64,000 nucleotides of DNA from Kroppenstedtia eburnea (GTDB lineage Bacteria > Bacillota > Bacilli > Thermoactinomycetales > DSM-45169), in contig NZ_CP048103.1 of NCBI RefSeq assembly GCF_013282215.1, positions 2,976,001 to 3,040,000 on the forward strand, read 5' to 3'. Under the pieces are notes generated by a model. That model searched no databases. It was not told the origin of the DNA and saw only the letters and a program-made list of their open reading frames with translations. How positions within the stretch are numbered: position 1 is the first letter of the stretch; every line of letters begins with the position of its first letter. This document shows, piece after piece, positions 42,351 through 50,552 of the stretch. The position numbers were made by a program, and so were the translations under genes.

Positions 42351-43364
42351 CTATTCTCCGGCTGCGACGATCCGGTTGCGGAGGACACCCAGATGTTCAA
42401 TCTCCAACTCCACCTCATCACCGGGCTCCAACCAGGGTTGGATCTCTGTTCCCAACTCCAGAATGCACCCCGTCCCCACCGTCCCGGAACCGATCAGATC
42501 CCCCGGCCACAGTGTGCAGTTCTGGGAGGCCCGCTCCACCATCCGGGCCACGGTGTGGGTCAAATCCCGGACATTCCCCCGGGACAGCTCGCGTCCGTTG
42601 ACCCTGGCGACCATCGTCAGATCGAAATGATCCCCTTGCCTCCGGTCCTCCAATTCATCCATTGTAACCAACCAGGGACCGATCGACGTGGCAAAATCTT
42701 TCCCTTTTGCCGGTCCCAGTCCCACTTTCATCTCCTGTCGTTGCAAATCCCGGGCACTCCAATCATTGAGGATGCAGAACCCGGCGATGTGTTCCAAAGC
42801 CTTTTCCGCAGGGATATCCCGACCTTTTGCACCGATGACGAAAGCCACTTCCAGTTCATAATCCAGCTCCCGGGTGTTCCGGGGTTTTTCCACCGGCGCA
42901 CCGGGCCCGATGAGGGTATGGGGATTGGAGAAATAAAAAACCGGGATTTCATACCACTCCCGTACCATCTCCAACCCTCTGCTAGCACGGGCTGTTTTCA
43001 CATGTTGTTCAAAGGCGTAGAAATCCCGGAAACTGCGCGGGGTCGGCAAGGGCGGCAGCAGGTTCACCTCCGTCTCCCGCAAAGCCACCGGCTCCCCCTC
43101 CACTTGCAGAGTGGACGGATCTTCCCCTTCCATCTCCCCGGCCAACCGGATGAGGGTCTGCATCCCTTCCCTGCCTGTCTCCAAAAAAGGCAGCAATTCC
43201 GTGGGCAATACCCGGGTGACAGGCAACCCTCTGTGAAGAGTTGCCCATTCCTGAGCAAATCCGATATCGATGATCCAACCGTCACTCACCCAACCGATCC
43301 GTGCCTGGGGCGATCCATGAATCGTCAGCTCCCTCGCCTTCACCTCGTAAGTGACCAGCTTCAT
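42351..43364 (-). CDS. Fumarylacetoacetate hydrolase (FAH) family protein
   Basis: A 337-residue protein with the FAH-fold landmarks: FEQHVKTARASRG, YYFSN-like PVFYFSNPHTLIGPG, the metal-binding LDYELEVAFVIGAKG, ILNDWSARDLQRQEM and GSGTVGTGCILELG. Members cleave C-C bonds in fumarylacetoacetate or related diketo acids; with no aromatic pathway genes nearby the substrate stays open. AAAGGGGGGGATG lies before the ATG at 43364, and the open frame before it is not needed. Confidence 0.88.
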   Translation of the reverse strand: MKLVTYEVKARELTIHGSPQARIGWVSDGWIIDIGFAQEWATLHRGLPVTRVLPTELLPFLETGREGMQTLIRLAGEMEGEDPSTLQVEGEPVALRETEVNLLPPLPTPRSFRDFYAFEQHVKTARASRGLEMVREWYEIPVFYFSNPHTLIGPGAPVEKPRNTRELDYELEVAFVIGAKGRDIPAEKALEHIAGFCILNDWSARDLQRQEMKVGLGPAKGKDFATSIGPWLVTMDELEDRRQGDHFDLTMVARVNGRELSRGNVRDLTHTVARMVERASQNCTLWPGDLIGSGTVGTGCILELGTEIQPWLEPGDEVELEIEHLGVLRNRIVAAGE

Positions 43365-43467
43365 TCCATCCCCCCCTTTTGTTATCAGCATATTCATACA
43401 AGGAGAGGCCAGCAAGTCTTTTTTTGTATCACCGGGAGGGGCTCAAATTCAAATGATATCCCTGAAA

Positions 43468-43490
43468 ACGGCCCCCTGAAGGGAGCCGTC
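43468..43490 (-). terminator. Terminator after the SASP gene
   Basis: Minus strand: ACGGC-CCC and GGG-GCCGT around TTCA, then TTTTC. Confidence 0.65.
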
Positions 43491-43495
43491 GGCAT

Positions 43496-43780
43496 TCACT
43501 TTCGACGGGTAAGTTCTTCCTGGGCCATCTGGATCAGTTCTTTCACCATTTGCCCGCCCACCCGTCCGCCCATCTTGCCCGCCTCGGAGGTTTTCATATC
43601 CCCGTTGTATCCCTGGGGACGATAGGAAACCCCGGCTTGTCGGGCCATTTCCATTTTGGCTTCCACCGGGCCCCGGACCTGCTTCCCTGTCTGCTGTTTC
43701 AACACCCAGGCCTTCAAACGATCCATCTCTTCCCGTGCCTCCGGCACCAACAATTGGTTGTTACGTCGTCTCCGTGAAAT
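43496..43780 (-). CDS. Alpha/beta-type small acid-soluble spore protein (SASP)
   Basis: The DNA-protecting spore protein family: NNQLLVPEAREEMDRLKAWV, MEMARQAGVSY (protease GPR site region) and MGGRVGGQMVKELIQMAQEE. With the start proposed here it is 94 residues and begins SRRRRNN, as usual for the group. No ATG fits. The perfect AAGGAGG at 43795-43789 is eight bases from an ATT codon (43780-43778). A GTG at 43789 would sit on the Shine-Dalgarno itself, served only by a weaker AAGGG. So ATT initiation is the better reading, GTG the alternative. Confidence 0.88.
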   Translation of the reverse strand: MSRRRRNNQLLVPEAREEMDRLKAWVLKQQTGKQVRGPVEAKMEMARQAGVSYRPQGYNGDMKTSEAGKMGGRVGGQMVKELIQMAQEELTRRK

Positions 43781-43817
43781 GGACCCCACCTCCTTTCCCT
43801 TACTTAGTTTCCCCAAA

Positions 43818-43844
43818 AGAAAAAAGCTGTCCCCCAGGACAGCT
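43818..43844 (-). terminator. Terminator after the SleB-type gene
   Basis: Minus strand: AGCTGTCC/GGACAGCT stem then TTTTTTC. Confidence 0.85.
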
Positions 43845-43852
43845 GTCATCAT

Positions 43853-44557
43853 TTATTTGGTAAAAATGTGTTTTCCGATTTTGAGGAGTTGCGGACGGCT
43901 CCAGATCCATTTGGAGGTGGCGGTATCCGGATTGAAATAAAACAGGGCATTACTGGAAGGATCCCAACCTTTGGCGGCGTCTTCCACCGCTTTTTTAGCA
44001 TCACTGTCAGGGTTCATCCAGATCTGGCCATCGTCCACCGCCGTGAACGCTCCCTTCTGCATGATGACGCCCTTGGCGGTATTCGGGAATTTATCGGACT
44101 GCATCCGGTTGATGATCACTGCAGCCACTGCCACCTGTCCCTTGTAAGGTTCTCCACGGGCTTCACTGTATACCGCCCGTGCCATCCACTTTCGGTCTTC
44201 CTGGGTGAGGGAGACTTTGTCCGCAGATGCTTTGCCAGATACTTTGCCCCCATGGGACGGTGTCAACTTTTTCAACTCACCCCAGGTTTGCGCACCAGAG
44301 ATTCCATCAATCCTCAATTTGTGGTCTTTCTGGAATTGAATCACCTGGCGCTCGGTTTGGAGTCCGTATACACCGTCACGCTTGGTTTTGTACCCCAACT
44401 TGTTCAAGCGGGCCTGCAGATCCCAGACATCACCGTTTTTGCTGCCATAGTGTACCAGGGTCGGTGCCGCCGCCTCCGCCTTCTTCCCTCCGGGGAGGAC
44501 GGCGCCTGTCAGGCCGACCGTGGCAACCGTGAGAAAGATCATCAGTTTCTTTTTCAC
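43853..44557 (-). CDS. sleB: SleB-type cell-wall (spore cortex-lytic) hydrolase
   Basis: A 234-residue secreted hydrolase. Signal peptide residues 1-29 (ending AEAA), peptidoglycan-binding domain about 35-100 (GDVWDLQARLNKLGYKTKRD, TERQVIQFQKDHKL), and a C-terminal Hydrolase_2 domain with the catalytic Glu in ARAVYSEARGEPYKGQVAVA, plus MQKGAFTAVDDGQIW and NALFYFNPDTATSKWIW. Start is GTG after AAGGAGGAATATT. The family includes SleB (germination) and YkvT. A c-di-AMP riboswitch lies directly upstream, which points to control by cell-wall or osmotic state and would fit a vegetative role too. Confidence 0.85.
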   Translation of the reverse strand: MKKKLMIFLTVATVGLTGAVLPGGKKAEAAAPTLVHYGSKNGDVWDLQARLNKLGYKTKRDGVYGLQTERQVIQFQKDHKLRIDGISGAQTWGELKKLTPSHGGKVSGKASADKVSLTQEDRKWMARAVYSEARGEPYKGQVAVAAVIINRMQSDKFPNTAKGVIMQKGAFTAVDDGQIWMNPDSDAKKAVEDAAKGWDPSSNALFYFNPDTATSKWIWSRPQLLKIGKHIFTK

Positions 44558-44572
44558 AATATTCCTCCTTAT

Positions 44573-44678
44573 AGCCTCCGAGGTTAGTTGACGGGTTCAG
44601 GATAAGGAGTTCCCGGCCGCACAGCGGCTTCACCCCAAAACAAATATAGTCCCCCGTACCTGAAGTCAGGATTCGGCT
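44573..44678 (-). ncRNA. c-di-AMP (ydaO/yuaA) riboswitch upstream of the SleB-type gene
   Basis: The minus strand follows the ydaO consensus in order: CGAATCCTGACTTCAGGTAC, GGGGGACTATATTTGTTTTG, GGGTGAAGCCGC, GGGAACTCCTTATCCTGAAC, CCGTCAACTAACCTCGGAGG. The closing AGCC/GGCT helix ends only four bases before the Shine-Dalgarno of the downstream gene. No terminator lies between, so control by masking the ribosome site is possible. ydaO RNAs bind c-di-AMP and commonly control wall hydrolases and osmolyte or potassium transport (established). Confidence 0.95.
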
Positions 44679-44697
44679 TGATTTACATACATTAGGA

Positions 44698-44726
44698 ATT
44701 ATAGAGGCAGATTGGGAAGGTCTCAA
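44698..44726 (-). promoter_or_regulatory. Promoter of the c-di-AMP riboswitch transcript
   Basis: Minus strand TTGAGA (44726-44721), 17-bp spacer, TATAAT (44703-44698): a near-consensus sigma-A promoter, indicating vegetative expression. Confidence 0.8.
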
Positions 44727-44770
44727 CACACAATGATTGTTATGTAAAGAAAATAATGGATATATGGGAC

Positions 44771-44801
44771 GAAAAAAAGCGCAGCGATGAATCGCTGCGC
44801 C
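44771..44801 (-). terminator. Terminator after sodA
   Basis: Minus strand: GCGCAGCGAT/ATCGCTGCGC 10-bp stem then TTTTTTT. Confidence 0.9.
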
Positions 44802-44816
44802 GGGTGGCTGATCAGT

Positions 44817-45437
44817 TTACCGTTTGGCTTCTTCGTAGCGTTTGCCAACTTCGTCCCAGTTGACGACGTTCCAGAACGCCTTGATATAATCCGGACGCTT
44901 GTTTTGGTACTTGAGATAGTAAGCGTGTTCCCAGACATCCAGACCCAGGATCGGTTGGAGGCCTTCCATAAGCGGGCTGTCCTGGTTAGGTGTGCTGGTG
45001 ATGGCCAAAGAGCCGTCCTTGCCCAAAACCAACCATGCCCAGCCGCTTCCGAAACGGCCGACGGCGGCGTTGGTAAACTCCTCCTTAAACTTCTCAAAGC
45101 TGCCAAAGGCGCTGTCGATGGCTGTTGCCAGCTCACCCGTCGGCTGACCACCGCCGTTGGGGCTGAGGATTTTCCAGAAGAGGGAGTGGTTGGCATGGCC
45201 GCCCCCGTTGTTGCGGACCGCGGTGCGAATGCTTTCCGGCACCTGGTCGATGTTCTTCATCAGGTCTTCCACCGACATCTCCTGCAGGGCGGCGGCTTGA
45301 CCTTCCAGTGCCCCGTTCAATTTGTCCACATAGGTCTTGTGGTGACGTCCATGGTGGATTTCCATGGTTTCTTTGTCAAAGTGGGGCTCCAATGCGTCCG
45401 AGGCGTACGGCAGTGCCGGCAGTTCGTATTTTGCCAT
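44817..45437 (-). CDS. sodA: Manganese/iron superoxide dismutase
   Basis: A 206-residue superoxide dismutase. Metal ligands are visible as the His in [30 protein letters not shown], and [20 protein letters not shown] (Asp and His). The start [20 protein letters not shown] is typical. The GGQPTG segment is closer to Mn than Fe forms, but metal choice is not certain. GGGAGGG lies before the ATG. It is a single gene with its own promoter and a strong terminator. Confidence 0.96.
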   Translation of the reverse strand: MAKYELPALPYASDALEPHFDKETMEIHHGRHHKTYVDKLNGALEGQAAALQEMSVEDLMKNIDQVPESIRTAVRNNGGGHANHSLFWKILSPNGGGQPTGELATAIDSAFGSFEKFKEEFTNAAVGRFGSGWAWLVLGKDGSLAITSTPNQDSPLMEGLQPILGLDVWEHAYYLKYQNKRPDYIKAFWNVVNWDEVGKRYEEAKR

Positions 45438-45520
45438 CGATAAACCCTCCCGCTATGTAATTTGTTCACCAAGGGGGGCACCGTTTGGAACGATGCCTCC
45501 CTTTTCATATACCCACTTAT

Positions 45521-45549
45521 ATTATGCAAAAAACACTGGAAAATATCAA
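45521..45549 (-). promoter_or_regulatory. sodA promoter
   Basis: Minus strand TTGATA (45549-45544), 17-bp spacer, CATAAT (45526-45521). Confidence 0.7.
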
Positions 45550-45637
45550 CCAAATCCGTTCGTTAACTCTGGTTACGTCTATCCCTCCAAGAAACTCCCA
45601 AAACGACTAAATCACACTTTCCCAGGTCGCCACTTCC

Positions 45638-46786
45638 TTACTTCCTGAGACTCCGAATCAGCGGAAGCACTTCCGTCACATCCTGCAGGATATAATCCGC
45701 CCCCAGCTCTTCAAACTTGGCCCGCGCCTTCTCCCCTGATGGTCCGGTCAGGGTGGCGGCAAAATGGCAACCCATTTGGCGGGCGGCCAACAGATCGGCC
45801 ACGGAATCTCCAACGATCAAAACCCGTTCGCCATCGCTTATGGGGAGACGGATGGCCAAGGTGTCGGCATCGGAGAAAGTCCCTCCTCCAAAAGCTTTCA
45901 GATAAGTGAAAGGGTGGGGTTTGCCCAAAGGTCCCAGATCGGATCGGCCCTTCTCCGCCCGCCGGACATCACTCGCCGTCACAATCCGATCCGGATCAAA
46001 GGCGGGCAACCACCCCATCGCTTCCAGAGGCACCTGTGTTTCCAGTGACGGCCGGCCGGTTCCGATCCCGAGGGTCAATCCGGATTGTTTCAATTGATCC
46101 AGCATGTCACGGATTGCCGACGGTTCCACAATCGGGATCTCCTGTTTCATGAAACCGATCTTTTCAGGGTGAAGAGGTGCTTTTTTCTCCTGTTTTTCAT
46201 ACAGGTCCCCCCCCAGGTACCATTCCTGATAGACATCCAGACCCAATTTCCAAAGAGAACCTCCATGAGAGAAACAAGAAGGTTGAATCCCCGACCACGC
46301 CCGGGCCAATCTGTTGATTTGTCCCGGCAGATCCACCCGGTCCGGGGACATCCCCTCCAAACACTCTGTCACTTTTCCGTAACGGGGCAGAAACTCCATC
46401 CCTTCCCCGCGAAACCTTTCTCCGATCCGCACCAGGCTTTCCCTGTCCAGATCCTCTTTCAACAGGCGGGTCACAAACTCAGGCTGTCTTTCAAACAGTT
46501 GTTTCAACAATTCCTGAAGCTGAAACCCAAACAAGAGAGCCACCATATCCCAGTTGGAATTGACCCCATGAGCTTTCAGCCATTCCAGCACCTTCTCCCC
46601 GTCAAAGACATCCCGCCGCACCCCCCGGATGGTTTCTTCATCGGGGGAAGGGGTGAAATCCCCCCCGGGCAGACCCAGGGCCTGATCGCTGTACAACAGT
46701 TCCCATACCGCCAAACATGTGGTGTCAAAACAACGCTTCTCACTTAACAGCACCCCATCCACATCAAAGAGGATCATTTCATACAT
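45638..46786 (-). CDS. HAD-superfamily hydrolase with a large cap
   Basis: A 382-residue phosphatase-like protein. The HAD motifs are I MILFDVDGVLLSE, II GIGTGRPSLE, III the Lys in LGKPHPFTYLKAF, and IV VLIVGDSVADLLAARQMG. Between motifs I and II lies an insert of over 200 residues, much longer than the usual C1 cap, so substrate choice may be unusual. AGGAGGTG precedes the ATG at 46786; the frame is open 26 codons further. The substrate is unknown. Confidence 0.85.
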   Translation of the reverse strand: MYEMILFDVDGVLLSEKRCFDTTCLAVWELLYSDQALGLPGGDFTPSPDEETIRGVRRDVFDGEKVLEWLKAHGVNSNWDMVALLFGFQLQELLKQLFERQPEFVTRLLKEDLDRESLVRIGERFRGEGMEFLPRYGKVTECLEGMSPDRVDLPGQINRLARAWSGIQPSCFSHGGSLWKLGLDVYQEWYLGGDLYEKQEKKAPLHPEKIGFMKQEIPIVEPSAIRDMLDQLKQSGLTLGIGTGRPSLETQVPLEAMGWLPAFDPDRIVTASDVRRAEKGRSDLGPLGKPHPFTYLKAFGGGTFSDADTLAIRLPISDGERVLIVGDSVADLLAARQMGCHFAATLTGPSGEKARAKFEELGADYILQDVTEVLPLIRSLRK

Positions 46787-46902
46787 ATCGGAAGTGCACC
46801 TCCTCGTTCTCATCCCCACTCCGATCTTTGTACTCACTTTACCAGAGAAAGACAGGAACCCCAACCTGCAAGCGCCGGGGAATCACAGAGATCAGGAATA
46901 TG

Positions 46903-46928
46903 AAAAGAGCTCCGGCGATGCCGGAGCC
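46903..46928 (-). terminator. Terminator after the 40-aa membrane protein gene
   Basis: Minus strand: GCTCCGGC/GCCGGAGC stem with a 3-base loop, then TCTTTTC. Confidence 0.75.
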
Positions 46929-46975
46929 TGAAAACCCCGATACGGTACAGCCTCGACCGGGGCGGATTGGAAACC

Positions 46976-47098
46976 TTATTCTTCTCCCAGAGATCGGGTC
47001 ACCATCTCATCCTCTTTTTTGATCATCAGATGAAGGGAGACAGTGGAGATCAGGCAGATGGTTACCAGTGTCAATGAAATAGTTAACGCCAGTGTCAT
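46976..47098 (-). CDS. 40-residue small membrane protein
   Basis: Encodes MTLALTISLTLVTICLISTV then SLHLMIKKEDEMVTRSLGEE: one membrane span followed by a charged tail on the inside. GGAGAGGAGAACGGAT gives a near-ideal Shine-Dalgarno, and a terminator follows the stop, so it is probably real despite its size. No family is recognised. Confidence 0.65.
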   Translation of the reverse strand: MTLALTISLTLVTICLISTVSLHLMIKKEDEMVTRSLGEE

Positions 47099-47377
47099 AT
47101 CCGTTCTCCTCTCCGGCTGCCCCGTTGGCGGACGGGGAGTCAATGATTTCTCAGTTTGATCATAACCCGGATCCTCCCTGCCCCATCGGGCAATTTAGAC
47201 AAATCCGGTACAAATGTGAGGCGAATTTTTGACTTTTTTGGGCTGTCGGATGACATTCGGATCTTGTCGGGAAAAAGATCCTTTTGTCCAGTTTTGTCCG
47301 GCAGGCAGGGAATCCCCGCCTGGATGGCATAAATAGATAAACAAGCTCAATTCTGACAGAGAAAGGGGCGCGGAAGA

Positions 47378-48325
47378 ATGCCGTTTCCTCAACCGGATGA
47401 AATCCCGGGCCAAAAAGGACATCGTTGGTTTACCCTGGAAGAGGCCGCCGAACATCAGCATATTTCCGTGCACGAAATTCAGGATTTGGTGTTGATGGAG
47501 AAGATCAACAGCTCGGAACTGGACGGCACCTTTTGGATCCCTGAAGAGGAGCTGGAAAGGATCCGACACCGGCCGGAGATCGTGTCGGATCCGTACCATC
47601 TCCCGGAGGAAGAAGCGGATCGGCACAAGGGAACAGTTGTGGAGATGATCCGGGATTTGAAAGCGGAGACAGAGAAGGACGCCCTGCAGGCAGGAAATGG
47701 ACACTCTCCTTTTGAAACGGACACCTGTGACAGCCCGGCGGTGATCCCGGTCAATAAGGAAACCCATGATCATGGCGGCAACAGCCCTTGGCGGTCCGCC
47801 TTCAAAAAAGCAACAGAACAATTGCGCAAGATGAAACCTCTCTCTCAGCTGAAATTGAGAGAATGGACCAGTCAATTTTTTCAGATGATTGAGGAGAAAA
47901 AGAGGAAGGAGGTACAGGAGGAAGAGAAAAACCGTCAGGTAAGTGTGAAGCTGGGGTTTATGACAGGTAAAAATGAACTGTTCTGCGACTTCTGCGAGAT
48001 CAACGACCGCTTTTACCCCGGAGCCATTTTTGCCGATGTCTATGTGGACGGTGCCCTGAAATGGATGATGTGCCCCAATTGCCTCCATTACTGCCGCCAG
48101 CAAGCCAACGGTTCCATGGAGAAAAACATTCGGGCCCGGTTCAACCAGTTGGCTTTTCGACTGGAACAGGAGGCCCGGCGTGCCCGCAATCTCGCGGCAA
48201 CGGAGGATTTTCAGGTTCCCCGGATGCACGAGTGGGAAGCATGGGAGACGGCGTCCTTGGCGATGCAGGAGGTGGCCTCCTCCCAGGCCCCCGATCCCGA
48301 CGATTCTCCATCCTTTCACAGTTAA
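47378..48325 (+). CDS. Hypothetical protein with MerR/excisionase-like N-terminus and a zinc-finger-like CxxC pair
   Basis: A 315-residue soluble protein. The start (RWFTLEEAAEHQHISVHEIQ, then GTFWIPEEELERIR) resembles a small excisionase-type helix-turn-helix. The middle is charged and helical (MIEEKKRKEVQEEEKNRQ). Near the C-terminus FCDFCEINDRFYPG and MMCPNCLHYC form a likely four-cysteine zinc site. No function is assigned. AAAGGGGCGCGG precedes the ATG. It ends in a terminator shared with the convergent pseudokinase gene. Confidence 0.7.
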   Translation: MPFPQPDEIPGQKGHRWFTLEEAAEHQHISVHEIQDLVLMEKINSSELDGTFWIPEEELERIRHRPEIVSDPYHLPEEEADRHKGTVVEMIRDLKAETEKDALQAGNGHSPFETDTCDSPAVIPVNKETHDHGGNSPWRSAFKKATEQLRKMKPLSQLKLREWTSQFFQMIEEKKRKEVQEEEKNRQVSVKLGFMTGKNELFCDFCEINDRFYPGAIFADVYVDGALKWMMCPNCLHYCRQQANGSMEKNIRARFNQLAFRLEQEARRARNLAATEDFQVPRMHEWEAWETASLAMQEVASSQAPDPDDSPSFHS

Positions 48326-48350
48326 AAAAGCCGCTTCGGCGGCTTTTTCA
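48324..48350. terminator. Bidirectional terminator
   Basis: AAAAAGCCGC/GCGGCTTTTT around TTCG, between two convergent genes. Confidence 0.9.
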
Positions 48351-48354
48351 GTGG

Positions 48355-50322
48355 TCACTTGATCTGGTCCAATGCTTCTTTGTATCTGATATCACCCGGG
48401 TCCAACTCCTGGGCTTTCCGATAGCTTTTGGCCGCCTCTTCCCGTTTATTCAGCCGTTGCAGGACAACGCCGTGTTGAAAGTGATAAACCGCCGTTTTCG
48501 GACTGATCCGGACCGACTCCCGGGCACTTTTCAGCGAGGCTTCAAAGTCACCTGCGTAGTACCGGGCAATGGAGAGATAATAGTGGGTGGCTGCGTGCTC
48601 CGGTTTCAGTTTGATCACTTGATTGAATGCCTGAGTCGCCTCTTTGACGGTGTCCGCCATCAAGCTCTCCCGTTCCTTTTCCTTCAGCCCCGTTTTTTTT
48701 GCAATCCGTTCCCGCTCCGCCAGATGGGCCTGGCCCAGCTTGTACCAGACCGTGGCATTGTCGGGTTTCAGCTTGGCAGCCTCTTGCCCGTGTTTGACAG
48801 CGTCCTCTGTTTTCTTCAATTTCAACAGATAGGAAGCCAGAATATAATGGTAGGATCCCTCTTTCGGATTTAACCGGACAGCTGTCCGGAAGGAACGGAC
48901 CGCCGCTACATCGTCCCCTTTCGCACCGTGAATTTTGCCCTCGTGATAATGGAAGAGAGGATTCTCCCGATCGGAAGAAAGCGCCTTTTGAACGGCGGAC
49001 TCCGCCTGCTTCAGATCTCCGGAATCGAGGGCGTACATCGCCAAGGCATCATACACCCCGGGATCCGGAACGTTTTTGACCCCCTCGGCCAGGACTTGTG
49101 TCGCTTTTTTGTAATCCTTCTTCTCCGCGTGGAGGTTTGCCAGATGAAGCAGGTATTCCTTCTCCGCCGGATCCGCCTCCACCGCCAGTTGGGCACGGGT
49201 GATCGCTTCATCCATCTGTTTCTCCCGGAAGAGCCGCACCGACTCTCCGTAATAGCGGGCCGCATCCTCGGCATCGTCGCCCCACAGCCCTCCGCTGAAC
49301 AAAAGGTACACCCCCGCCACCAGCCCGATCACCACGGCGCCGATCCCCGTGAACAACAAGCTCTTCCGCTTCGGAATGGCCCGGGGGGAAGGTTCCACCT
49401 CGGTTTTCTGCAACGGCTGAGGCTGAATCCCCTTCGCGGCTTCTTCCCCTTCACTTCCTTCAGGCCGCACCTTCTCCTCTCTGTGGGGACCGGGCTGCTC
49501 CGCGGTCCGGAGCAACACCCCGGAAAAAAGGTCACTGGCAACTTCCCGGGCGGAGTTGTCTTTTACAGCGGGAGTTCCATGTTGGGTCAGGGCGGGAACC
49601 CTTTCCAGTCCCTCCCGAATCTCCGCCAGGCGGGGTCTCCAGGCGGGATCCGCCCGCAAACTGTTCAAAATCAATCGTTCCCATTCCACCGGCACCTCTT
49701 TCCTGTACCGGTGAAGAGGCTCCATCTCCCCGGGATTCGGCACCACACCGGTGAATAAGGTGTAAGCCAGAGCTCCCCACAGATAAACCTCCCGGGTTTC
49801 ATCCGGTTCATCAGTCCCATCCGGCCACAGCGAATATGCCGGTCCCGGAATCAAGCCCGACGGTCCTCCGTACAGGAAGCGAACTCCATCGGGAGTGAGC
49901 AAAATATTTTGCGGATGAACAATCGTGAACTCCCCGCTTTGCCGCAGGCGGAGTAACTGATCGGCAATCCGCTTCAACATCCCGGCCACTTCTCCCAACG
50001 GCAGAAGCTCTGACCCCAACATCTGATATGCCAACAGCGTTCCATCCAAGGGACTGAATACCTGATAGAAGATTCCCTCTTCCACAAAAGCATCCTTCAA
50101 TGGCGAAAATGCACGGGAATCCCGCTGCAACAACCTTTGAAAGGAAGGTTCTCTCTCCAGTCCCCTCTGCTCCATGGCATGGACAAAGGCTGTCTCCGGC
50201 AACAACTCCCCCCTCCCGCGGGAGGGGATCTCCACATAATAGAGAACACCTTGCACAAAGGGAAAAGATTGTAACACCTGATAGGTATCCCGGATCCACT
50301 CACCCTGTCGCTTCTTGTTCAT
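48355..50322 (-). CDS. Pseudokinase - membrane span - TPR protein
   Basis: A 655-residue protein in three parts. Residues about 1-240 follow a Ser/Thr kinase fold (LLAYQMLGSELLPLGEVAGM, VYLWGALAYTLFTGVVPNPG), but the catalytic loop reads FTIVHPQNILLT, lacking the HRD Asp, and the DFG site is FLYGG. It should be inactive. One membrane span lies near 327-350 (IGAVVIGLVAGVYLLFSGG). The C-terminal 300 residues are tetratricopeptide repeats outside the cell (DEAITRAQLAVEADPAEKEY, EESLKSAR-like units). EssB/YukC of type VII secretion also has a pseudokinase plus span, but no other ESX gene is here. Function unknown. Confidence 0.8.
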   Translation of the reverse strand: MNKKRQGEWIRDTYQVLQSFPFVQGVLYYVEIPSRGRGELLPETAFVHAMEQRGLEREPSFQRLLQRDSRAFSPLKDAFVEEGIFYQVFSPLDGTLLAYQMLGSELLPLGEVAGMLKRIADQLLRLRQSGEFTIVHPQNILLTPDGVRFLYGGPSGLIPGPAYSLWPDGTDEPDETREVYLWGALAYTLFTGVVPNPGEMEPLHRYRKEVPVEWERLILNSLRADPAWRPRLAEIREGLERVPALTQHGTPAVKDNSAREVASDLFSGVLLRTAEQPGPHREEKVRPEGSEGEEAAKGIQPQPLQKTEVEPSPRAIPKRKSLLFTGIGAVVIGLVAGVYLLFSGGLWGDDAEDAARYYGESVRLFREKQMDEAITRAQLAVEADPAEKEYLLHLANLHAEKKDYKKATQVLAEGVKNVPDPGVYDALAMYALDSGDLKQAESAVQKALSSDRENPLFHYHEGKIHGAKGDDVAAVRSFRTAVRLNPKEGSYHYILASYLLKLKKTEDAVKHGQEAAKLKPDNATVWYKLGQAHLAERERIAKKTGLKEKERESLMADTVKEATQAFNQVIKLKPEHAATHYYLSIARYYAGDFEASLKSARESVRISPKTAVYHFQHGVVLQRLNKREEAAKSYRKAQELDPGDIRYKEALDQIK

Positions 50323-50552
50323 CCATTATCCGGCTCCTTCGCTCCTGTTGCTCCCCATGAATATGTAAAGACCGAAAACCACTGATTCTAGTACACTATT
50401 TTACCATGAACCGGGAAGGATCGTGACGCAAAATCCTCTCATCATCCAGCCTCTGCGAATTTTCGTGCAAATTTAGACCTAAAGTAGGATTCCGCCCTTT
50501 TGTAATAAATGACATAATCGGGAGAGAACATTTACCAGAGGAGGAAAACGAT

